A DNA stretch of 19,165 bases from Bog-473 sp035551835 (GTDB lineage Bacteria; Actinomycetota; Acidimicrobiia; Acidimicrobiales; RAAP-2): contig DASZMN010000010.1 of assembly GCA_035551835.1 (NCBI GenBank), forward strand, positions 1 through 19,165, given 5' to 3'. Of the stretch, positions 13,776-19,165 are shown piece after piece (within the stretch, counting starts at the first letter, position 1; each line of letters starts with the position of its first letter). Under the pieces are notes generated by a model, which made no database searches, was not told the origin of the DNA, and saw only the letters and a list, made by a program, of their open reading frames with translations. The position numbers and the translations under genes are program-made.

Positions 13776-15173
13776 ATGGCAACCGACCTCGAGCGGTTCG
13801 TGAACCAACCCGGCAGGGACGACGCCATCGACGAGGTGGCCCGCCGGATTGCCGACGAGCACATCACCTACGTCTACTTCCAGTTCGTCTCGGTCACCGG
13901 CCGAGTCATGGGCAAAGGCATCCCGGCCGCACACTGGAGCTCTGTCGCCAACAAGGGCTTCCAGCTCGTCTACGGCGCGACGGCCAACCTGTTCACCGAC
14001 CGGCACGGCCAGTACATCGGTTACGGCCCCGAGGCGTCGGAGCTGGTCGGGCTGCCCGACATCGACACGTTCTGCCCGCTCCCGTGGGACACGAAGGTGG
14101 CCCGGGTGTTTTGCACGCTCTTCCGCGGCCGCGAAGAGCGCGTGGACCCTGGCGGCTACCTGAGCTCGGACTGCCGAGGCAACCTGCACCGGCTGCACAG
14201 CGAGTTCAGCGCCGACACCGGTCTCACCCTGCGCGCGGGCTGTGAACCCGAGATGATGTGGCTCAAGACGAATCCCGACGGCACCCCGTCGGTGGAGGGC
14301 GTGACCAAGCCGTACTGCTACCACATCGACCAGTTCTCCGAACTGCAGCCGGTCATCCACCGCGTGGTCGAATACGCGTCCGCAATGGGCCTCGACATGA
14401 TTCAGGGGGACCATGAGGACGCGCCCGGCCAGCTGGAGCTGAACTTCGCCTTCGGTCCGGCCGAGCAGACGGCAGACAACCTCACGACCTATCGCCAGGT
14501 GTGCCGGCAGGTGGGGAGAGAGTTCGGCCTCTTCCCTTGCTTCATGCCCAAGCCGTTCATGGGCGTGTCGGCCAACGGATGCCACCACAACATCTCGCTG
14601 TGGCAGAACGACGCGAACATGTTCATGCCCGACGGCGACGACGCCCGCCTGCCGTCGAAGACCGGGTTGCACGCCATCGGGGGCGTGCTGGCCCACCTCC
14701 GGGCCCTGACGGCGATCACGGCCCCGACGGTGAACTCGTACCGACGCTTCGCCGACGCCGGATTCTGGGCCCCGATCTTCGCCGACTGGGGATTCCAGAA
14801 CCGCACCACCGCACTGCGCGTCAGCGCGCCTGGTCGCTTCGAGTACCGCTCGGTCGACTCGGCGGTCAACCCCTACCTCTCGCTCGCCGGCCTGTTGGCG
14901 GCCATGCGCGACGGCCTCGACCAGAGTCTCGACCCTGGACCCCCCGAGGAGGGCAACATCTACGAAGCCATCGAGGCCGGCAAGTCGGTCGAGCGCATCC
15001 CGTCCACATTGGGCGAGGCCCTCGACGCCCTGGAGGCCGACCCGATCATCCGCTCGGCCCTGCCGGGCGAGATGCTCGACGTCTTCCTCCACTACAAGCG
15101 CGACGAATGGGCGCGTTTCATCGGCACCGTCACCGAGTGGGACGTCAAGGAATACCTCGACATCCTGCCGTGA
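13776..15173 (+). CDS. GS2: glutamine-synthetase-like gamma-glutamyl-amine ligase (GmaS/GlnT-like)
   Basis: This second GS-superfamily ligase (465 aa) is predicted to couple glutamate to an amine with ATP. Core motifs are AGCEPEM (E157, E159), GDHEDAPGQLELNF (E214, E221), MPKPFMGVSANGCHHNISLW (H270; the second His of the usual HxH is N272), NSYRRF (R324), ALRVSAPGRFEYR (R348, E356) and VNPYLSLAGLLAAM. The DHEDAPGQLELNF and HHNISLW blocks look closest to the GlnT/gamma-glutamylmethylamide-synthetase branch, which is a memory-based judgement. ATG 13776 is preferred: AGGAGGG lies 11 bases upstream, just past a perfect palindromic operator. It heads a four-gene operon and its stop overlaps the class I amidotransferase start. 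GS1 shares the motif layout but is clearly diverged. Confidence 0.88.
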   Translation: MATDLERFVNQPGRDDAIDEVARRIADEHITYVYFQFVSVTGRVMGKGIPAAHWSSVANKGFQLVYGATANLFTDRHGQYIGYGPEASELVGLPDIDTFCPLPWDTKVARVFCTLFRGREERVDPGGYLSSDCRGNLHRLHSEFSADTGLTLRAGCEPEMMWLKTNPDGTPSVEGVTKPYCYHIDQFSELQPVIHRVVEYASAMGLDMIQGDHEDAPGQLELNFAFGPAEQTADNLTTYRQVCRQVGREFGLFPCFMPKPFMGVSANGCHHNISLWQNDANMFMPDGDDARLPSKTGLHAIGGVLAHLRALTAITAPTVNSYRRFADAGFWAPIFADWGFQNRTTALRVSAPGRFEYRSVDSAVNPYLSLAGLLAAMRDGLDQSLDPGPPEEGNIYEAIEAGKSVERIPSTLGEALDALEADPIIRSALPGEMLDVFLHYKRDEWARFIGTVTEWDVKEYLDILP

Positions 15174-15946
15174 CGCCGACTCGCCAGCAGACCGGGACCG
15201 GACGCGCCCTGGTGCTCCAGCACCATCCCCTGGAGGACGCCGGTTCGCTCGGACCGCTGCTGGCCGACGCGGGCCTCTCGCTCACCGTCGTCGAGCTCGA
15301 CGCCGGCGGGGCCATCGCGCCGCTCGAGCCCTTCGACCTGCTGCTGGTGATGGGCGGACCCATGGACGTGTGGGAAGAGCACGAGCACCCCTGGCTGGTC
15401 GACGAGATATCCGCGATCCGATACTGGGTGGCCGAGCTCGAGCGGCCTTTCCTCGGCGTCTGCCTCGGTCACCAGCTGTTGGCCAAGGCACTGGGTGGGA
15501 CGGTGGGCCCGATGGCCGAGCCCGAGATCGGCGTCATCGACATTGAGCTGACCGACGACGGACTGGCCGATCCGCTCTTCGCCGACGTCGGATCGCCCTT
15601 CGGCGCCTCGTCGACCGTCGTCCCGGCGCTGCAGTGGCACGGGGCCGAGGTGACCGAACCTCCGCCGGGCGGGGTCACCCTCGCCCGGACCGCCGAGTGC
15701 GCGGTGCAGGCGATCCGCGTGGGGGATCACGCCTGGGGCGTCCAGTTCCACGTCGAGGCGGGCCCCGCGACCGTCCCGTTGTGGGCGACGGTGCCCGAGT
15801 ACGAGCGCACCCTGGCGGCACACTTCGGCAGCGCGACCGTCCTCGAGGCCGACGTGGCACGCCACCGCGCGGCCATGGATGCGACGGCCCGCGCCCTGGT
15901 GCAGGGACTCCTCGGCTCCGTCCTGAGCGCGGGGGCACGGCGGTGA
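15170..15946 (+). CDS. Class I glutamine-amidotransferase-like protein (candidate gamma-glutamyl amide hydrolase)
   Basis: This stand-alone class I GATase domain (258 aa) belongs to the GMP-synthase-like branch. The catalytic triad is visible: C98 in PFLGVCLGHQLLAKALGG, and H194 and E196 in WGVQFHVEAG. QWHG at 155-158 is the usual auxiliary motif, and LLLVMGGPMDVWEE forms the oxyanion strand region. No synthetase domain is attached. Because it sits between two GS-like ligases, hydrolysis of a gamma-glutamyl amide to glutamate plus product (as PuuD and AtdA2 do) is more plausible than ammonia transfer. It is not of the PuuD sequence type. The GTG start overlaps the GS2 stop (GTGA), and its own stop overlaps GS3 the same way, so the three are translationally coupled. 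Confidence 0.88.
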   Translation: MTPTRQQTGTGRALVLQHHPLEDAGSLGPLLADAGLSLTVVELDAGGAIAPLEPFDLLLVMGGPMDVWEEHEHPWLVDEISAIRYWVAELERPFLGVCLGHQLLAKALGGTVGPMAEPEIGVIDIELTDDGLADPLFADVGSPFGASSTVVPALQWHGAEVTEPPPGGVTLARTAECAVQAIRVGDHAWGVQFHVEAGPATVPLWATVPEYERTLAAHFGSATVLEADVARHRAAMDATARALVQGLLGSVLSAGARR

Positions 15947-17277
15947 CGGGATTGCCGCCGGGCCTTGCCGCGGCGGCGGCCGAAGGGGCCACCTTGCAAT
16001 GGCTGGAGGGGTCCGGCATCACGTCGGTCCACTGCGCGCTGGTCGACGCGTCCGGGACCCTCCGGACCAAACGGCTCGGACCCGCGGCCGCCGCTCGGGC
16101 GCTCGAGGGGCGATGGAACTTCATCGACGCCGTGCAGTGGTGGGGACCCGACGACTCCCTGCAACGCCAGGGCGGCGCGCGCTCGCAACCGGCGAGCGTC
16201 GAGCTCGATTCGGGCCGGCCCTACCCCTTCGGGGCGGGCGGAGCGCTCTTCCTCGCCGAGTTCACCGAACCCTTGTGCGAACTGTCGGCGCGCCACCAGC
16301 TCCGTCGACTGGCCGAGCGCGCCGCCGCTCAGGGGATCATCGCCCGGGTGGGGTGGGAGTTCGAGTGCATCGTGCTCGACCAGGTGGCTCCGGACCCGGT
16401 CCCCGCCATGAGCGACAACCGCTGCTGGTCCGCCTTGACGATGGCGACCCAGGAGGAAGATCTCGCGGCACTGGTGGCGACGCTCGAACGCGGCGGCATC
16501 GCCGTCGACCACGTCTGCGCGGAGTTGGGACCGGGCTGCCTGGAGATCGCGCTCAGTCCCGAACCCGCCGTGCGCTCGGCCGACACGGCTGCACTCGCCA
16601 AGCTCTACACCAGGGCCCACTACGCGCGACAGGGGCGACACGGCACGTTCATGGCCCAGCTCGGCCCCGAGTTCCCAGGCTTGGGAGGTCACCCGAGCCT
16701 GTCGCTCCACTCGACCGTCGACGGCCAACCCCTCTTGTGCGACGACGCCGGTGTACTTTCGAAGACCGGCGCTTCCGCGGTAGCCGGGGTGATGGCGCTC
16801 CTCCCCGACTTCCTCGCGCTTGTCGCGCCCTATCCAAATTCGTACCGCCGATTCGGCCCAGGCAACTGGGCGCCATCGACGGCCAGCTGGGGCGAGGACA
16901 ACTACAGCAGCGCGCTGCGCGCCGTCACCGCCGACCCGCGCACGGCTCGCCTCGAACTGCGGATCCCCGGTGCAGACGTCAGCCCCCATCACGCGTTAGC
17001 GATGTTTCTCGGGGCGGCGCTCTACGGGATAGAAGAGCGGCTCGACCCGCCACCACCCGTCGTCCCACCGCACGACGCTCGCCAGGAGCCCGACGCGGCG
17101 GCGTTGCCCCATGACCTCGTGACGGCGGCAGAACGATTCGCTCGGAGCGCCGTTGCCCGCGAGCTCTTCGGCGACACGTTCACCGCGCACTTCGCCTCCT
17201 CGCGGCGAGCAGAGGCGGCCGCCTGCCACCGCTTCGTCTCGCCCGAGGAACGCGCCCGCTATCTGGCTCAGGTCTGA
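15943..17277 (+). CDS. GS3: divergent glutamine-synthetase-like ligase
   Basis: This third GS-family protein (444 aa) is the most diverged. Retained features are VGWEFECIVLD (E139, E141), CAELGPGCLEIAL (E194, E201), NSYRRF (R303), SSALRAV (R326) and RLELRIPGAD (E338, R340). Changes from the canonical core: the GxGxHxH loop reads GLGGHPSLSLH, so the first metal-site His is S254 while H256 remains, and the ANPY block is VSPHHALAMF. The set of acidic residues suggests it is still an enzyme, probably with a different amine or amide substrate, though loss of one metal ligand could alter or abolish activity. The GTG start overlaps the upstream stop. The dioxygenase gene begins 24 bases downstream. 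Confidence 0.85.
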   Translation: MTGLPPGLAAAAAEGATLQWLEGSGITSVHCALVDASGTLRTKRLGPAAAARALEGRWNFIDAVQWWGPDDSLQRQGGARSQPASVELDSGRPYPFGAGGALFLAEFTEPLCELSARHQLRRLAERAAAQGIIARVGWEFECIVLDQVAPDPVPAMSDNRCWSALTMATQEEDLAALVATLERGGIAVDHVCAELGPGCLEIALSPEPAVRSADTAALAKLYTRAHYARQGRHGTFMAQLGPEFPGLGGHPSLSLHSTVDGQPLLCDDAGVLSKTGASAVAGVMALLPDFLALVAPYPNSYRRFGPGNWAPSTASWGEDNYSSALRAVTADPRTARLELRIPGADVSPHHALAMFLGAALYGIEERLDPPPPVVPPHDARQEPDAAALPHDLVTAAERFARSAVARELFGDTFTAHFASSRRAEAAACHRFVSPEERARYLAQV

Positions 17278-17301
17278 TCCGAAGGGAGGCGACCGGTACA
17301 T

Positions 17302-18204
17302 ATGCACGCGGCGTTCGAATTCCAATTGAGCGATAAGGAGGTGGAGACATTCCGGCGCGACGGATTCGTCGTGGTCGAACACCTCGTCGACCCGGCGCTG
17401 GCGCGCGAGGCGCTCTACCGATACGAGGACCTGTTCGCTGGCGCCTTCGAGACTGGCCTCTACCCCGACGAGTGGAACTGGCGCACCGGCAGCCCGCCCG
17501 AGCTCACCCGACAGATCTGCAACGCGTGGAAATCAGACCGGGCCATCGCCCGGGTGGTGTTGCGACCCGACATCGGCCGCGCCTGCGCACGCCTGGGCGA
17601 ATGGCCGGGAGCGCGCCTGAGTCAGGACAACGTGCTGTGGAAGCCCCCCGGAGGCAAGGCGCTCGGCTTCCACCAGGACTCGAGCTACGAGCAGTGGGCG
17701 ACCCCGCCGGAATGGGTCAGCTGCTGGATCGCCCTCGAGGACACGACTGCTGCACAGGGCACGGTCGAGTACGTACGCGGCTCGCACCATTGGGACCGAC
17801 GTTGGGGCATGATCGAGCAGTTCCACGGCCCAGAGGACCCCCATGCCGAGCTGCGCGAGGCGGCCGCGGCAAACGGCGTGGAACCCGAGCGAGTCTCCGT
17901 GGAGGTGCCCGCTGGCGGCGGCGCGTTCCACGACGGCTGGACCTGGCACGGCTCGGATGTCAACCGCTCGATGGCGCCGCGTCGTTCGCTCGTCGCGCAC
18001 TGCATGTCGTCAGAGGCCCGGTTCCACCCCCACACGACCGGCTACCTCTACAGCCGCTACAAACGCTTCGACGATGACACGATGGACGAGTCCTTCTTCC
18101 CGATCACCTGGCGAGAAGACGGGTACCGCTCGGGCTTCATCGAGAGTTACTTGGAACGGCGCATCGGATGGGCCGGGGCGTTCACCGCCAGCGTCGAAGC
18201 CTGA
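17302..18204 (+). CDS. Phytanoyl-CoA dioxygenase (PhyH)-like Fe(II)/2-oxoglutarate oxygenase
   Basis: This 300-residue non-heme iron oxygenase is predicted to hydroxylate or oxidatively N-dealkylate a small substrate, using 2-oxoglutarate and O2. The facial triad is visible: H124 and D126 in LGFHQDSSYEQW, and H216 in DGWTWHGSDVN. R227 in the following RRSLVAH is the expected 2-oxoglutarate anchor. WVSCWIALEDTTAAQGTVEYVRGSHH is the classic PhyH core strand. Length fits the family. ATG 17302 has GGGAGG upstream. It is last in the GS2-GATase-GS3 operon, so its substrate is probably the amine, its gamma-glutamyl amide or a released product. It is convergent with the USP gene, the stops being three bases apart. 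Ectoine-hydroxylase-like activity cannot be excluded, but no ectoine genes are nearby. Confidence 0.88.
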   Translation: MHAAFEFQLSDKEVETFRRDGFVVVEHLVDPALAREALYRYEDLFAGAFETGLYPDEWNWRTGSPPELTRQICNAWKSDRAIARVVLRPDIGRACARLGEWPGARLSQDNVLWKPPGGKALGFHQDSSYEQWATPPEWVSCWIALEDTTAAQGTVEYVRGSHHWDRRWGMIEQFHGPEDPHAELREAAAANGVEPERVSVEVPAGGGAFHDGWTWHGSDVNRSMAPRRSLVAHCMSSEARFHPHTTGYLYSRYKRFDDDTMDESFFPITWREDGYRSGFIESYLERRIGWAGAFTASVEA

Positions 18205-18207
18205 AGC

Positions 18208-18702
18208 TCATTGGGCGGCCGAAGCCGCGACCAGCTGGGCCAGTTCCTGATCGAGCGAGCCGGTGTGCACGCCGCGGGCCACCTCGAGCGGTGCGGGAGC
18301 GGTGAGGACCGGCAAACCGGTGAGGGCGGTCACCCGCTCGCGCAGGCCGGCGCCGCGCAGGCGGCTCCAGCGGCGACGGCGATTCGAGCCGAAGACGATG
18401 GCGTCCGCGCCCCACTCCTGGGCCGCCTCGGCGATGCGTTGGCCGACGGCAAAGCAGTTGGCCAAGTAGTGGACGCCGTCAGCACCGATGCCGGTACGGC
18501 GGAGCGTCGCAACGGCACGATCGACGATCTCCATGGACTCGGACTCGCTCTCGTAGGCCGTGCCCCGCCCGCCGACGATCAGCTCGTTCACGTGGACCAC
18601 GCGGACGGTGGCGCCCGAATCGCGGGCTATCGCGGTCGCAAAGTCGACCGCCACGTCCCCAGAGTTGCGGCCGTCCACCGCCAGCAGGATTCGACTGAAC
18701 AT
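18208..18702 (-). CDS. Universal stress protein (UspA family)
   Basis: This single-domain USP has 164 residues. It starts with the typical strand MFSRILLAVDGRNSGDVAVD, then ATVRVVHVNE, a middle helix and AQEWGADAIVFGSNRRRRW (95-112), ending with TGLPVLTAPAPLEVA. The nucleotide-binding loop is degenerate: the usual GxxGx9G(S/T) reads G105-SN-R108 with an Arg-rich stretch, so ATP binding is uncertain. ATG 18702 is chosen for its AAGGAGG site; the frame is open upstream through the operator region but that is not coding. It is the only rightmost gene of the core transcribed leftward. Two copies of the TGTT-N11-AACA motif in its leader suggest it belongs to the same regulon as the amine genes. 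Confidence 0.9.
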   Translation of the reverse strand: MFSRILLAVDGRNSGDVAVDFATAIARDSGATVRVVHVNELIVGGRGTAYESESESMEIVDRAVATLRRTGIGADGVHYLANCFAVGQRIAEAAQEWGADAIVFGSNRRRRWSRLRGAGLRERVTALTGLPVLTAPAPLEVARGVHTGSLDQELAQLVAASAAQ

Positions 18703-18745
18703 CGCTGGCCTCCTTCCCTGCCGCACGGTCGCGGCATCGACCAAA

Positions 18746-18764
18746 TGTTTCCTGCATGTTAACA
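18746..18764. promoter_or_regulatory. Candidate operator 1 upstream of the USP gene
   Basis: TGTTTCCTGCATGTTAACA fits TGTT-N11-AACA and shares TGTTTCCTG with the neighbouring site starting at 18787. It lies 44 bases before the USP start codon. Confidence 0.6.
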
Positions 18765-18786
18765 GGCGGTCTCTATGAGGAAAACC

Positions 18787-18805
18787 TGTTTCCTGTAAAT
18801 AAACA
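18787..18805. promoter_or_regulatory. Candidate operator 2 upstream of the USP gene
   Basis: TGTTTCCTGTAAATAAACA fits TGTT-N11-AACA and begins 41 bases from operator 1, about four helical turns, so two dimers could bind the same face. On the minus strand a weak promoter (TTTACA, 16 bases, CATAGA; 18794-18799 and 18772-18777) would lie between and over the sites; this promoter is tentative. Confidence 0.6.
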
Positions 18806-18887
18806 GTCAACGCCGGGCTGGTCCCTCACCAGGGAGGACGCACGACAGGGCTCGTGCGCTCTGGCAGGAGTGCCGGCGTGCGAGAGG

Positions 18888-18913
18888 GTGACTTTCGGCT
18901 CTGACCCCCGTTG
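18888..18913 (+). repeat. Copy 2 of the short dispersed repeat (core TTCGGCTCTGACCCC)
   Basis: GTGACTTTCGGCTCTGACCC plus CCGTTG matches 1626-1650 apart from one substitution and one inserted C. It sits 20 bases left of the open stretch that holds the arylsulfatase remnant. Confidence 0.6.
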
Positions 18914-18932
18914 TGAGGGTGCCCGACAATGA

Positions 18933-19165
18933 GGTCGTGACCCAGTCAGACCTGCCGCCACGGTCACCCTGTTCTCCGACGGCAGCCCCACAGGCGAGGG
19001 GCGGCTGGAGGCGACGGTGCCGCTCGTCTACTCGGGCGACGAGACGACCGAGGTCGGCTGCGACCTCGGCACCCCGGTGAGCGACGAGTACGGCCTGACC
19101 GGCAACGAGTTCAACGGGAAGATCCGCTGGGTCCAACTCACGGTGGACGAGACGTCCTCGGACCA
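18933..19165 (+). pseudogene. C-terminal remnant of an arylsulfatase, 5'-truncated
   Basis: The frame opens after an in-frame TGA at 18930-18932 and encodes, from about 18957, ATVTLFSDGSPTGEGRLEAT, then VPLVYSGDETTEVG, DLGTPVSDEYG and NEFNGKIRWVQLTV. This is the beta-rich tail found at the C-terminus of AtsA/AtsD-type arylsulfatases. The catalytic N-terminal domain with the CxPxR sulfatase motif is absent. No ATG, GTG or TTG start with a ribosome site precedes the conserved part. It is therefore a decayed remnant or rearrangement scar. It continues past the right edge, where only a few residues of the domain should remain. The immediate upstream sequence is a dispersed repeat, which may mark the breakpoint. 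Confidence 0.75.

Noticed and set aside
13020..15092. 690-codon open frame on the minus strand opposite the XRE-cupin and GS2 genes
   Set aside because: It shows no domain or ribosome site and is antisense to two well-supported genes with intact catalytic motifs.
15170..15946. Class I GATase as GMP synthase, or as a PuuD orthologue
   Set aside because: There is no ATP-pyrophosphatase domain for GMP synthase. The nucleophile region (GVCLGHQ) is of the general GATase type rather than the PuuD/C26 type.
1..19165. CRISPR arrays, tRNA/rRNA genes, transposases, integrases or toxin-antitoxin genes
   Set aside because: I saw no repeat-spacer pattern, tRNA-like cloverleaf or recognisable recombinase on either strand. 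The tandem repeats near 1.7-1.9 kb lack spacers.

Overview
The window is a chromosomal stretch of a high-G+C Gram-positive-type bacterium, most likely an actinomycete-lineage organism and possibly Acidimicrobiia-like. This rests on the very high G+C of every codon position, frequent GTG starts, several genes that look leaderless, and a MenB very close in sequence to the mycobacterial enzyme. The exact taxon cannot be fixed from the sequence.

Left flank (1-3945). On the minus strand lie an incomplete YbhN/UPF0104-type membrane protein and a small SHOCT membrane protein. A repeat-rich spacer follows, then a TetR regulator on the plus strand. Next come menB (menaquinone synthesis) and a two-domain protein with an ABM-like fold and a zinc ribbon, both on the minus strand. 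These look like ordinary housekeeping or unrelated genes.

Core (4010-18702). This is a large gamma-glutamyl-amine metabolism locus arranged around a divergent control region at 7648-7893. Leftward run a glutamine-synthetase-like ligase (GS1), an APC amino acid/amine permease and a universal-stress-protein (USP)-like partner. Rightward run a PNPOx-like flavin protein, a class II amidotransferase, a GXGXG protein and an FMN/Fe-S glutamate-synthase-domain protein (together an N-methylglutamate synthase MgsABC / GlxBCD type complex), then an FAD amine oxidase. A PuuR-like XRE-cupin regulator follows, and then a second tight operon: GS2, class I amidotransferase, GS3 and a phytanoyl-CoA-dioxygenase-like Fe(II)/2-oxoglutarate enzyme. 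A convergent USP gene closes the locus.

Working model (inference). An amine is imported and ligated to the gamma-carboxyl of glutamate by one or more of the three GS-like ligases. It is then processed in one of three ways: conversion to an N-alkylglutamate by MgsABC followed by oxidation by the FAD enzyme; oxidation of the gamma-glutamyl amide by the dioxygenase or the FAD enzyme; or release by the class I amidotransferase. The locus mixes parts of the N-methylglutamate pathway (GmaS/MgsABC), the Puu polyamine pathway (PuuP/A/B/D/R) and aniline-type glutamylation-oxygenation, but matches none of them completely. A shared operator-like motif, TGTT-N11-AACA, appears upstream of the plus-strand operons and twice upstream of the USP gene, with a weaker copy before GS1. 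That suggests one regulon, plausibly under the XRE-cupin regulator.

Right flank (18807-19165). A copy of a short sequence also found near 1626-1650 is followed by the C-terminal remnant of an arylsulfatase that has no start. This marks an edge of rearranged sequence.
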